Shown piece by piece: positions 24,991 to 36,992 of a stretch of DNA of 64,000 nt. This DNA comes from Lonicera japonica (Eukaryota; Streptophyta; Magnoliopsida; Dipsacales; Caprifoliaceae). Both the position numbers and the translations under genes were made by a program. Where the stretch lies: positions 11,063,386-11,127,385 of the forward strand of contig CM038471.1 in assembly GCA_021464415.1 (NCBI GenBank), read 5' to 3'. Position 1 is the first letter of the stretch. Each line of letters opens with the position of its first letter. The notes below the pieces were generated by a model, which worked only from the letters and a program-made list of their open reading frames with translations, did no database searches and was not told the DNA's origin.

Positions 24991-25134
24991 GGACGGGAAT
25001 AGCAACAGAGGAGTAGTAGTTCATATTTTCGAGCCAGCGAGAGATTAAGAGCAATAGAGTAGTAGTTCACATTTATACATATTTTCTTTTTCTCATTCAC
25101 TCCCTGATGCTTAGCTTTAAAACTAAGCAAAAGT

Positions 25135-25677
25135 ATGGTAGAAATTGAAGAGGTTTCGGATGTTGAAGCTGCTGCTATTGCTGCTTCTGCTTCTGCTTCT
25201 TCCTCTTCAACAGAAGATCATCATATTCATAGGTGGAAATACGATGTATTCTTAAGCTTTCGAGGGGATGATACTAGGAAGACTTTCGTTGATCATCTCT
25301 ACTCCGCTCTTGAAAGGAGAGGCATCTACACATTCAAGGACGACGAGGCTCGAAACAGGGGAATCAATCCCACCAGCCCTCCTCAAAGGCATCGAGGAAT
25401 CGAGCTTTGCCGTCGTCGTTTTCTCCAAAAACTACGCTTCTTCATGGTGGTGTTTAGATGAGCTTGTGAAGATCATGGAATGCAGTAGTAAATCACCAAA
25501 CGGACAAATAGTCATCCCAGTCTTTTATGACGTCGAGCCTTCGGATGTACGGAAACAGGAAGGGCATTTTGGAGAAATGTTTCGCAAACACAACTCGGAC
25601 AGGGTCCAGATCTGGAGAAAAACTCTTACAGACGCAGGCAACTTGTCTGGATTGGAATTGGACAAAATTGCAGATGG
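25135..25677 (+). CDS. TNL exon 1: TIR domain (frameshifted)
   Basis: An acidic/Ser-rich leader ([13 protein letters not shown]) is followed by [21 protein letters not shown] (beta-A and alpha-A), IYTFKDDE and, in a second frame, [39 protein letters not shown] with the conserved catalytic-type Glu, and [16 protein letters not shown]. The switch between frames is at 25,345-25,348, where the usual DDERLE turn needs two more bases. It ends at a GG/GTAAAC donor. With the two bases restored, the exon length has the right phase for exon 2. Confidence 0.85.
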
Positions 25678-27011
25678 GTAAACTAATCCGACTCCTCTAT
25701 GCTCTTACTCCATAACTTCAATTATATATATAGCTAATTATTTGTTTATTTAAGGAGCTGTTTGATTGACTTAAATCTGAAATGGTGGCCCATTCAAAAT
25801 TAAGAGGTGTTGAAACAAGAACAAATTTACCAAATAACGATTAGGAAATACTGGGTTGAGTCGTGGACTAGGTAGCTCTCTTTAAGACGTTTTACAGCTT
25901 GGTAGGTGTTTGTGCTATTAGTTTTGAATGACCACGCTGTCCCCAGGATAAAACAAGCCCAGATAATTCCCTCTGTCTCAATTTTTCTTGCACGGTGGGA
26001 AATCAGAATTCTGATTCCCTTTAGAACTCGGCCGAAATTGATAAACTATCCTTGGTGGAGGCAAAAAAAATTTGGTGGATTTTTTTTTAAGCTTAGAGAA
26101 GGTTTTCGACAATGGAGGATGGAGGAATTTATTTATTTTTCGTGTATCTCAGAAGAGAGACGAAAAAAAAAAATTTAAAGGAAAAAATTATTGCACCATT
26201 GCGTTGAGGGAGAGAAAAACACAACAGTCGATAATGGGAGCTATCCAAAACAAACCGACTCAGTCAAAGCCTTTCAAATTTTCAAAAATTAAAAAAGAAA
26301 ATAATTTTATTTTTTTAATAAAATTTTCCAAAAGTATTTTGTCTAATAAGATAATACTTAGATCTAAAGTAAGCCCAAGCCTGGCCTAGCCCGGGTTGAT
26401 TGGGGCACACGTGGTGAACCAGACCATCCAAGTTCTCACCCAAAAGCACAAAAGCCTAATGCCCAAAGGGCTCAATCCCTTAGGCAAATTCTTCCTTATA
26501 AAAACTCATGAAAAGTTTTATTTCTTTTCTATGTGGAACTTAGGAAAACACATGAATGCTTTCTTGGTGCTTGCTTTGGTTTTTTTCTTTTCCTTTTCTC
26601 CCTTTTTTCAAATACACAAAATCTTCAACAAGAGGTTTTAAATCTGTGTGGTGGGTAAAAATATCGGATCTGAACACATAACTTACCCAATAGTGCTTGA
26701 TACCATCCTCAGATTCTCCCCGGAAAAAGTTATCAAAATAAACATTCTGCCTTCTACATGTGAATAATGTGGACCCTAGATGAGGAAAGCTTCTTCTCAT
26801 TTTAATTACACTATTATTTAGAAGTAGTTCCAATATTCGAATGTTTGATATATTGTGTTCTTGTTCTCGTTGTATTTACTGATTCAGTAATCCACGTTGT
26901 GACTACATATTTATAATAAATTTTGAGCCAAAGAACCAAAAAAAATATTATATATAATCTTTTTGTGTTTCTTTACTATATTTTCTTATTCACATCCTTT
27001 ATAATCTACAT
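25678..27011 (+). other. TNL intron 1
   Basis: 1.33 kb of AT-rich sequence with no recognised element. The 3' end is pyrimidine-rich, but the terminal dinucleotide is AT instead of AG. The only AG close upstream lies about 80 bases away, before the pyrimidine tract. Confidence 0.55.
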
Positions 27012-28107
27012 GCATGAATCGAAATTTATAGACCAAATTGTTCAAAAGATTTGGAGTAAACTCCCATTTAAAATTAAAGTTGAAGATGAGGGTCTGGTTG
27101 GAATCAAGTCTCGTATAGAGAAGGTGACTTTGTTGTTGGGTGAAGAGTCCAGTGTTGTTCGCACCGTTGGCATATGGGGATTAAGTGGCATCGGCAAGTC
27201 AACTTTAGCAAGGGTTGTTTATCGTCAAATTGCAGATCAGTTTGAAGTTGCCTGTTTTCTTGATGAAGTTGGAGAAGTTTCAAAAAAGGACGGTTTGAGA
27301 AGTTTACAGCGGCAGCTTCTTTCCAAAGTCCTGGGGATGAAGGATTTGTGGATAGCGAGTGATATGGATGGAATTGCACTAATGATGACGAGGCTGCGGT
27401 CTATAAGGGTTCTTCTTGTTCTTGACGATGTTGATAGTTCAGAGCAATTAGAAAAGTTAGCTGGAAGTCAGGAGTGGTTTGGTCCAGGGAGTAGAATTAT
27501 AATAACAATTAGGGATAGAAAACTGCTTCTTACGCGTGATGAGGTCCAAATACATGAGGCGAGTTTATTAGATTATATTGAAGCTACTAAGCTATTTTGT
27601 TTGAAGGCCTTCAATGATATGTGTCCTCCAAAAGATTTCAAGGTGCTCTCAGATCAAGTTATATATTATTGTGGGGGGCTTCCTTTAGCTCTTGTAGTCT
27701 TGGGTTCCGCACTAAATCGTGAAGACTTGGATGTTTGGAAAGATTCATTGCAAAAAATAAGGAAAGTAGGCCCGGATGGAGGTATTCTTGAAAAACTAAA
27801 AATAGGTTTTGATGGTTTAGATGGAATTGTGCAAAATACATTCCTAGATATTGCATGTTTCTACAGTGGAAGGAAAGAAGAATGTGTAACAAGAATATTG
27901 GACAGTTTTCGTTTTTACCCGAATCTTTCCATAAGTACTCTCGTTCATAAATCATTGATACATCGTTCATATGGCTGCGTTTATATGCATCAATTGATAC
28001 GAGAAATGGGTCGGTATTTAGTTCGTCAGAATTTTCCTCGACAGCCTTGGAAGCATAGCAGATTGTGGGTTACCAGCGATATTCAACGTGTATTAATAAG
28101 AAGCATG
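27012..28107 (+). CDS. TNL exon 2: NB-ARC domain
   Basis: An open frame with all motifs in order: HESKFIDQIVQKI, P-loop GLSGIGKSTLA, RNBS-A-like CFLDEVGEVSKKDGL, kinase-2 RVLLVLDDVD, RNBS-B GSRIIITIRDRKLL (TIRD where TTRD is usual), GLPL CGGLPLALVVLGSAL, RNBS-D LDIACFYSG, and VYMHQLIREMG in the MHD position. The Asp of MHD, which contacts ADP and helps keep the receptor off, is Gln here. It ends at AGCATG/GTAAGA. Confidence 0.9.
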
Positions 28108-28277
28108 GTAAGAAGCTCTTTAAACTATAATCTTTGATCCTCCATTTGAATTACAATTAACGAGAAGTAAATATAATAATAAATGAATGTATTAAAAGTT
28201 ATATGTATGTGTATATGTATATGTTTATTCAGTTACTAATTGTATATATACTGGATTTTGTTTATTTTGGTTGTTAG

Positions 28278-28577
28278 GGTACAGAAAACATTGAAGGCAT
28301 AGTGCTGGGTCGGGAACGCAATGTGTTGGATCCCCACAAACGACAATACACTATTGAAGTGGCGACTGATGCCTTTAAAAAGATGACCAAACTAAGATTA
28401 CTGGAAATTTATAACACATGCATTCCAAAATGTCCTGATTATCTTCCTGATGAGCTACGGTGGATTGTTTGGGACGAATATCCTTCAAATTATCTGCCAA
28501 CAACGTTTGAAGCAAACAATCTCATTGGACTTCGACTACATTGGAGTAGGCTTCGACAACTTTGGGAGGGAAGAACG
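28278..28577 (+). CDS. TNL exon 3: NB-LRR linker and first LRRs
   Basis: After acceptor TTGTTAG, the open frame of 100 codons has the usual TNL junction sequence: GTENIEGIVL, then AFKKMTKLRLLEIYNT, LPDELRWIVWDEYPSNYLP and LIGLRLHWSRLRQLWEG. It ends at ACG/GTAAGA. Exon 4 supplies the expected continuation (KLKDLKYVDLSDS). Confidence 0.9.
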
Positions 28578-28999
28578 GTAAGATTTTTAATTCCATATAT
28601 ATATATATATATATTCCCTCCCTCTCTCCATCTCAAAGTAAGTATGTATCATTTTGTTTCAACACTTTTCTTTTAAATATTTGCGCAATAACTTTAACCT
28701 AGTAAATATATGGTTAATAATTAAATTGTTTTGTTGACTATGGTAGAATTTGTTACATCAATTATGTCACTCAATACGCTATCACATATGTGTATGATTA
28801 AAATAGAAAATGATTTAATTTAGAAAACTAAAAAAAGTATAAAGTAGTTCTCAAGGGTAACAAACTATGTTGTAATGGTCAAGGGTTGAGATTTGTGTAA
28901 ATTCTAATTTCATGTTTAGGGAAAAGAACAAAAGATAATATGGTGAAAACTTGAAATGAAAAATATATAACAATGCTTCCAATCTTCTACAGTACCATT

Positions 29000-29790
29000 T
29001 TCCAATCTTATCATCCATGTTATATACACAGCTGCAGCTAGCTAAGGCTAGGGATCTCATTTTTGCGTTGAAATCTACACCTTAAGTGTCAATTATCGCA
29101 AAAACAGATTCCTTATCCAGTTCCTCACCTTCTTATTTCTTGCATCCCTTGTAAGCACCTCCTTCCAAATGCTTTTGGAGAAAAGACAGTCAACAAAAAC
29201 AAATAATTCAGATCTACCACTGCAACATAACATAATACACCTTGATCTTTAAGCTTCTCCTTAGTTAGCATTCTCCTTCTATAAGCTATCCATAAATTAA
29301 CTCTTGAATCTTGAACCATACAACTCTACACCATGGCACTTTATCTCCATCCCTTCTAATTACATCTTTAGCTTAAGCACTATTATAATTTCCATTAACA
29401 CAAGGAATCCACTCCACCTTATCGTCCATATTAGGATGCAAGGGAGGCAATTTTGCTCGTTGCTTTTTTCATTTTTTCAGAAGTTGGCCTAGGGAAATTC
29501 AATCTCCCATGATGAACATATTTATATATTCTGCTAGAAGAAAACCTAAATGCAACATATATGATTCTAGGGCAGGGCCAATTCAAGCCTTCTTACTGGA
29601 GGGCCTTCTTCATGCCAATTATCATGCCAAGCAACTATAGATGCACCAGAGCCCTCTTTATATTGGATACAATTATAGAAAATATGTCTCAGCTTCATTA
29701 TTTTCCTCCATGCCCAAGAAGCTCAAGCAGGGCAAACACGTGTCCACAAACATTGACCTCTTAACATGTATTCATGGCACCATTTAACTC
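29000..29790 (-). mobile_element. LINE (L1-type) fragment, C-terminal RT and zinc-binding region
   Basis: On the minus strand, about 29,770-29,560 encodes WRKIMKLRHIFYNC and GSGASIVAWHDNWHEEGP, the connection region after plant LINE reverse transcriptases. Further along, 29,319-29,125 encodes NLWIAYRRRMLTKEKLKDQG, the start of the zinc-binding domain. Frame changes and stops occur between them. The 5' part is missing and no poly(A) was fixed. It lies antisense within the TNL intron. Confidence 0.65.
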
Positions 29791-30395
29791 ATAAACTGTC
29801 TTCTTATTTCAAGGCCACTCTACAAAAAATTTCTAAGCGTAGCATCAATATCTTTCAAAATACCTTTTGATAGAACAAAAATCCTGCACCAGTATGTTTG
29901 AATACTCGCCAGCATTGTGATTATTAGTTATACTCTTCTAGGATAAGACAAGCGACTGTGTGCCAACTGAGAATCTTACTTAAAATTCTTCTCTTCAAGT
30001 CATCACAATCACTAGGTTTCAATCTAGTATATGTAAGACTTTACAACTCAATCACCATAACAACACAAATATCAGCTTTGACATGCTCATCCACCCTAGT
30101 TATAAAGACCTAACTTTTTTTTTTTTTATGTTTGGATATAACCAAGACATATAACCAAATTCTTCAAGTGACCTTTTTAACACCCATTAGAATCAACATT
30201 TGTGGCAGCTAACATCTTAGAAATATTTTATACAATAAAGAGTAAAATCTATGTTTTACCAATCCAATTTGAACAATTTGAATTTTTAAAGATTTAACAA
30301 AGAGTAGATATAGATTTATATAATCAAGTTCCAGAAAGGGCTTCCTTTTTTTTAACTAAATTCAGACTTCCTCTTTTAACTAAAGAGTAGATATA

Positions 30396-30600
30396 TGTTA
30401 ATAATAGAGAATAGAAAAGAGATAATTGTATTGAATTTAATTGTTAAATTATTAAAGGAGCGTTATATAGACTCTGAAAATGACATAAACAAGGAATGCA
30501 AATCTCCTAAATATGAAATATAAAATTAATGGGATTTGGGAAGATTAAGTTTGATTATATTAACTAAATGCCTAATATAAGATATTTGTATATGTTAACA
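30396..30600 (-). repeat. Short copia-like LTR with adjacent polypurine tract
   Basis: About 205 bp beginning TGTTAATAA and ending TATGTTAACA, with TGTTAA/TTAACA inverted ends. Immediately to the right is TCCTTCCCAAACTC, a polypurine tract on the minus strand, placing this as the 3' LTR of a minus-strand element. The sequence to about 31,030 would be its remaining internal part. No RT motif and no second LTR were found. Confidence 0.45.
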
Positions 30601-31099
30601 TCCTTCCCAAACTCAACATGGTAACTATGAGACCAACTTGAGTTTGAAACCAATTCTTGAAATCGGGTAGTGACCGGAATGATTGAGATCCGCTATAATA
30701 GTCATTTCTCGAGCACGATTGGCCGTCCAGGGCAAGGTTTGGCATGGTTGAAGTCCGAAGCGAGATCCGGCAATGCTAGCTAAAAATGGTCGACCGAGTG
30801 ACAAAAGGCGAGGATGGCCCACTTGTGGAAGCGAATTTGGATTCGATTTTGGGTTTGATAAATAATGTTGATTTTGGTATTCGTATAAAGGTTAAAAGAA
30901 ATGAAGTAAGATGGCCCATGGTTGGTATTTGATGAACATGAGGTTTAGTTGTTTTTTTTCTTTTGTGACGGAAGAGATAGCAGTGGACTAGTGAACATGA
31001 GGTTTGGGTGGTGGTTTTCAATGGCACTGTATATGTATGGTTTAGGTGAGCCTAAGATAGTGGGTAGGTAGACGGTAAGAAAGTGGGAACAACAAATTA

Positions 31100-31930
31100 A
31101 GTGAGGCGGCGAGAGTGGTTAGGCACACGCCTCAAGGTGAGAGAAAAGGTTCAGAGGCTTTTAGCGTCTTCTGGCTGAGGCATGTTTGAGGCGTACGCCT
31201 CAAGGTGTGGATTGAGTGAAATTACATAGTTTTGATGCATTTACGTTATTTTTTTAAAATAAAATGAAAAGAAATAAGATAAAATCTTACAACTCTAGTC
31301 CTAAACCCAAAAAAAAAAAACGATGTCGCACATAGAGCCAAAACGAAACAGCCGACAAACAGAAAAAGGGAGAGCTGCGCACGTTGGAGCTTCTTGTTCC
31401 TCATTTGAAGCTTGTGAGGCGTTCTACATAGAGAGAACCTTGTAAAGTGCGGAACGAAGAAGATGATAAGGACATGTGAGAGAAGTGAAAGATGAAGATG
31501 AAGAGAGATGGAAGGAGATGATAAGAGGCGGCTGTAGCTCTACTTGTGGCTGTGGTTGTGAAAAAAGAGAAGGGTTAAAGAAAAGAGTAGGGTTTTAATT
31601 TCAAGTGTTAAAGGACCTAAGTAGCTTTAGTTATATTGAATATTTATATGATTCCTAATGGCTCCATTAAATAAAGTGTTCTCTTTATTTTATTTTATTT
31701 TTTTAAAAAAAAATTGTTTCTTATTTAAAATTTTTAAAAGTAATAAAAATATTTAGTTAAATTTTTGGTACATAATACACATTAATTTATAAAAAAAATC
31801 AAAAGTAATTTAATTTATATTTTTTGTGATTTTATTAGAGAAAAATTAAATAAAAATGAGGTTTACACCTCCATACGTCTCGAGGCTTACGCCTCGCCTC
31901 GCCTCGTCTGGACAAAATGCCTCAAACTCA
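31100..31930. repeat. Repeat-like block with GAGGCGTACGCCTC motifs
   Basis: Phrases such as GAGGCGTACGCCTCAAGG (31,189-31,206) and GCCTCGCCTCGCCTCGTC (31,891-31,908) bracket AT-rich sequence and look like the ends of a non-autonomous DNA element. The boundaries are not resolved. Confidence 0.3.
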
Positions 31931-32030
31931 CTTTCTAAAACATTGACGACAATATTAATTGCCTGCCGGCGGCGAAAAATAGTAATTAAGATCACAAGAA
32001 ATGTGGCTAGCCCAAACACAACCCGCACCT

Positions 32031-32678
32031 AGGGGTGTCACTCGATACGGTTTTTACCGAAACATGCTAAATTAATCCGAGAAAAAATGGTTTTGGTAAG
32101 ATATATTTATATACCGAGAAAAAATGGTTTTGGTAAGATATATTTATATACCGAGAATTAATTTAGTGAAACCGAAAATACCGGACACTGGTTTGGTTTT
32201 GGTATTAGAAGTATCAAAAAGTACCAAAAAGTAAGATATTGAAAACACCAATTCCAAAATTATAAAAAATATGTAATTTGACAAAACATGTTGAATAATT
32301 AAACACAAAAACTATCAGATATAGTTAAGACCATAGATACCAAGAATTTATACATACAAATTACTATTTTTTTTAAAAAGATTTAGACTTGTACTGCGAA
32401 GTGATCTTTAACAACCAAGTTTTAATGTAGCAATTCACTTCATTGTGTGTTTAAATTCCTACTAATTCCAATCTAAAATTATCCTAGTATATGGAAAGAG
32501 AAAGCAATCAAATAGACTTTATACATTTTTGCACTTGTAATACTCTTTACCGAAATCAAAATAAATGAAAACAATGGAAAAACTGAAATTTACAAAAATA
32601 TACCGAAAAACCAAAAAATCAAGCGGTTCGGTATTAGTAAGGGCTATTTACCGACCGATTTACCGAAACAACATCCCT
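32031..32678. mobile_element. hAT-like non-autonomous element
   Basis: The left end AGGGGTGTCACTCGATACGG...TTTACCG and right end ACCGATTTACCGAAACAACATCCCT form imperfect inverted ends with subterminal CGGT/ACCG repeats, a common look of plant hAT MITEs. The 8-bp target duplication could not be confirmed. A 37-bp tandem duplication lies at 32,077-32,150. Confidence 0.5.
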
Positions 32679-32919
32679 TCCCTCACCGATCAATTAATTA
32701 TTTGCTTGATTCCTATTCGGGTTTTTAAACTCATATCCTCCCCTTTTTCGGTTTTTTTTTTTTTTAAATGCTCACTTTTAGGGTTAGGCTTGTCGAAAAC
32801 TTGCTGAGTTTTAACCTTTTTTCCATCCCCAATTATTATTTAAACATCAATGTTAAATTTGGACTACCAATTGAGAACATAGACATATAATATAATATAA
32901 AAAAGGCAACATAAATTGA

Positions 32920-33200
32920 AATTAATTGGGAGATAAACACTTGTTTAGTTTATCACATAAATTAAAATTAATTAGGAGATATATATTTGTTTAGTATATC
33001 ACATGAATTGAACTTAAGTAGGAGATAAAATAGTTGCTTAGTTTATCACAGAAATATGTGAGTTGTGAAATTAAAACATAAAGGCTCAAATTAAATCCCA
33101 GCCACCAGCCAGAGACATAAATCAAGACAATTTGTGAGCCGTCGGATTACAACATAAAGGCTCAAATTAAATCTTAACCACGAGTTGAGAACACAAGTTA
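32920..33200 (+). repeat. Two small families of local direct repeats
   Basis: About three degenerate units of roughly 45-55 bp (GGAGATA...TTTAGTTTATCACA) occupy 32,920-33,055. Two units around ACATAAAGGCTCAAATTAAAT follow at 33,078-33,180. No function is apparent. Confidence 0.55.
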
Positions 33201-33450
33201 AGAGAGTTCCAGAATAGTAAGACTAACTTAATTTATTAATAGATATTATGTTTGCCACAAAAATATTAACACTTTCAATTTGAGATGTTTGGAAAAGAAA
33301 GTGATATTATTAATTTGAGAAAAATAAGTTTATAAATACATGTAGATAAAGAACGTGGATAGTGGTTGTCTGTATAGAGTTTGTTTTGTGAGAGATGAAA
33401 AAATAATTAATGATTATATAATTGTGCGTTAAATATAAATAGATACATAT

Positions 33451-34879
33451 TGTTGACCTATAAGTCATTAATCTTGTTTTGATAATAACAATAAATTTAA
33501 TCTTGTGTAATTTAACAAAGTTGATGTTTAAGTGATAGCCACTATTACTGATCACACGTGGACAAATTCGAAAAGCCGGAATATAGATCATTCACCAACA
33601 CAAGTATATTCTTCCTATGCCTCATACCTCTCACAACTACATGATCAATACCCTACCAAAAGAATCTCTCTCAAGAACAAGAGCCAAGAAAGAAAATGAT
33701 CGAATACACGAACAAAGCTTTCAAAGACTCATAAAGATCATGATTGAGTGAGTAGCTTTGTTGTAAAGATTCATAATTGATTTCCAATTATAGCTCAAAA
33801 AATTCCTTATCCAAATAGATTGATCAAAATCAAATTGTATTAAAACTCTTTGAAAAACTAACTCCTTTCATAAACTGTTTTTCAATTTAATTCATAATTA
33901 ATTCTAAATAATCATATTTTGTGTTTTCCCGAAAATAAGTGTCTTAGGAACTTATTTTTGGAGTTCCTATAGCATTAGAATTGATTTTGGAGTTAAAATA
34001 CGAAAGCATAAAAATTGCATTTTTTGGACTGATGGGCAGTAGCCATCAGTCGACTAAGCAGTGATGCTCAGTCGACTGATGGACACTGCTCAGTCGACTG
34101 ATGCTTCAAAAACTAGCCGTTGGACTTTCTCAAATTGTGTATTTTTGCTATATTAATCTATTAATCCACCACAAACGGCTATAAGCTTTCTCAAGCTATA
34201 TATATGAGGTTCAAAACTCATTTTTACTTACTTGAATCACATATATACTTCATTATCCATCTACTTTCATTCAAAGATTCAAGAACATTGTTTTTGATCA
34301 ATCATTCTTATTTTGAGCTAAAAATTGTTGATCAAATATTGATATCTCTTAGTGTGAGCTTCATTTGTAATTTGATATACACGAGAGTTATTGTACTTCG
34401 GTGTTTGTCACCAAAACTTGTTCAAATCATTTTTGTGAGAGGTGTATCTCATAGAATTAGCAAGAGTGAATTCTTGTGAAAATATTGAAAGTGTTTTCAA
34501 TATTTATAAGAGTGTGTGAGAAGAATACACTTGTAGTGGTTTGGTCTTCACCCGGAAGGAGATCGGTTATAGTGGAAATTCTCGGGGAACTAACCGAGCG
34601 CGGACTAGGGGCAACAAGCCGAACCGTGTGGACAAAAATTCTTGGACTTCAAATCGGTTCTATCTTTCTTGTTCAATCTCTTTATTTACTTGCATTTATA
34701 TTTGACATAATTGCTTATTGTTTGAAATTGCTTTGGGGTTTGATTGTTTGATTTTTGCATTCCTTGATATAAATTGGTTTAGTAAATTGTTTTACTTAAA
34801 CTTTTTGAAAAGATATTAAATTCCGCATTTAGTTTCAAAAACCCTATTCACCCCCCTCTAGGGTATTTTCCGACCAACA
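33451..34879. mobile_element. Solo LTR of a SIRE/Maximus-like copia element
   Basis: 1,429 bp with ends TGTTGACC and CCAACA. The flanks CATAT (33,446-33,450) and CATTT (34,880-34,884 region) form a 5-bp duplication with one mismatch. The right end carries CACCCCCCTCTAGGG, a phrase I associate with SIRE-type LTRs. There is no internal domain or second LTR, so it is a solo LTR left by recombination. It contains three spaced TCAGTCGACTGA-type palindromes at 34,046-34,101. Confidence 0.7.
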
Positions 34880-35786
34880 CATTTATCGGTGATGAGATGG
34901 AGAAAAAGACAGAGTGAGGGTGCTGGCTGAGTTAGGATTAGAAGAAAATCATGGCTGAGTTAGGATTAAAAGAAAATCATATTTTAAATTCCTATATCTT
35001 ATTTAAAAATTTGTCTAAAAGTATCACCATCAAGTGTCGATATTAGATCTCCTCAAATATTGTCTAGATGTGTCACTAGTTTTATTTGAAAGCTGAAATG
35101 AGTTAATTTAAGTTTTTTATGAATTAATTTAAATTATAGTATTTAGAATTGTTTAATTTTCACAACCAAACACAACTAACTAAATGTAAGAATTGTAAAT
35201 TGTCTCACTATAAATTGTTTAATTCACATTTTGAGGCACAACTAAACGAGTGCTTAACAAAACGTGAATTCATTCATCATTTCGAAGAACTAACTTGTAA
35301 CTACTAATGTTTCATCTTTTAAAAGAATAAAAATAAAATACTACTCTATTATTATTATTGTTGCCGTTGTTGTAGCTGTTGTTGTTATCGTTATCGTCAT
35401 CATCGCCGTTAGTGGTGGTGATGGTGTTGTTTATTTTATGTTCCTGTCGTATCCTGTTTTTGAGGTTTTTCGAGTCACTTCACCTGACACCTGCATGTAT
35501 GGCTCATAAAAGAAAATAGTATAATACAATCTATTATGAGATTTGGTACATACTCTACTAAAAAAGTTACCTTAACATATGAATTACTGAAAAAAATAAA
35601 AAAATAAAAAAATGAATATGCTGATATAGTTAATACATGTTAAAAGAGAAAAAACAAATCCAATTTGCTTGGTTTAGTTAATTCGGCTATATACCTTGAC
35701 TTAATAAACTACTAGAAAACCTGTTGTTAATTGTTTTTACTCCCAACTAATTTTTTTTGCTGTTCATATATATATATATATTATAG

Positions 35787-36875
35787 AAGAAGAAGAAGAA
35801 GCTGAAAGACCTTAAATATGTCGACCTTAGTGATTCGCGAAACCTAGTTGGGATTTCAGGCTTGGGAGAGGCCTATAATCTTGTGGAACTAGTTCTTCAA
35901 CGGTGTACGAGTTTGGTAAAGGTCGACCTGTCTATTGGACTTTTGAACAAGCTTGTTTACCTAAATTTGGCTGGGTGTGAAAAGCTTAGAAGCCTTCCAG
36001 ATGCTATTCACTGGGTATCTCTTCAGGTTCTCGATCTTTCTGGCTGCGTCAAACTTCAAAAGTTCCTAGAGATCCGTGAAAATATGGACAAATTATTGCA
36101 GCTACATTTGGGAGAAACATCTATAGAAGAGCTACCCTCGTCAATTGTTCACATGCCCAACCTTGTTTTGATAGATTTACATCATTGCAAAAATCTTGTG
36201 ATTCTTCCGAATACCCTTTGTACACTGAAACATCTAAAATCACTCATTCTCTTGGGCTGCTCAAAAGTGAAAAAATTACCAGAGGAGATGGGGAATTTAG
36301 AATGTCTGGAGGAGCTTGGTTTAGACGAAATTGCTGTAGAAGAGCTACCACCTTCCATTCAATATTTGAAAAATCTCAAGAAATTATCCTTACGCAAGTG
36401 CTCATCTCAATCACCAACTTCAATTTTCCAGTATTTGCTTCAAGGGAGAAAACGTCAAAAAATCACAAGGAGTTTGGTGTTGGCTCCAATTTGGGGTTTA
36501 ACTTCGTTAACATCGTTAGATCTCACTGACTGCAATTTGTTGGAGGGAGCGATCCCTGGTGAACTTGGGTCATTATTCTCTTTGAAAAAGTTGTGGCTTG
36601 GAGGAAACAATTTTGAAAACCTACCAAGCCTGAGTCAACTTTCTCAACTTGCAGACCTCGAGTTGGATCGTTGCACAAGTCTTCTAAAACTACCAGATCT
36701 TCCGTCAAGATTAAATGTATTGTCAGTAGATCACTGTGCATCGTTGCGAGTCCCTGCGGATCAATTTTCTGCGTGCAAAATACAGTATGCTTCTTCGTTC
36801 CAAGATTGCAAGAAATTGCTCGATTATGGAGAGAGTGAGATTATAGCTAATACATTATTTCAGCAAAAGTTTGAG
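35787..36875 (+). CDS. TNL exon 4: leucine-rich repeats
   Basis: An open frame of 363 codons with about ten LRRs of the TNL type: LVYLNLAGCEKLRSLP, LQVLDLSGCVKLQKF, LLQLHLGETSIEELPSSI, LVLIDLHHCKNLVILP, LKSLILLGCSKVKKLP, LEELGLDEIAVEELPPSI and LTSLDLTDCNLLEGAIP. A degenerate region ending in DCKKLLDYGES then leads to the C-terminal domain. The first five codons are all AAG. The donor is GAG/GTTCTC, weak but in phase with exon 5. Confidence 0.9.
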
Positions 36876-36992
36876 GTTCTCTATTAACTTCTATATAAAC
36901 ACATACTTATATATTTTTTGTGTGAGTATATATGTAATATATATATATAGTGTTTTTATTGATTGTGCCGCTTCACCGTATTATTTTGGTAG

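Larger units (their letters stand above)
28578..35786 (+). other. TNL intron 3 (7.2 kb, transposon-filled)
   Basis: The donor GTAAGA and acceptor TTATAG are intact. Inside are a LINE fragment, a copia-like LTR, a hAT-like element, local direct repeats, a SIRE-like solo LTR and a trinucleotide-rich stretch (about 35,345-35,430, ATT/GTT/CGT units). Introns at this place in TNL genes are usually a few hundred bases. Confidence 0.75.

Noticed and set aside
34204..34751. Two plus-strand frames of 91 codons
   Set aside because: They lie entirely inside the SIRE-like solo LTR, which is non-coding; no homology was recognised.
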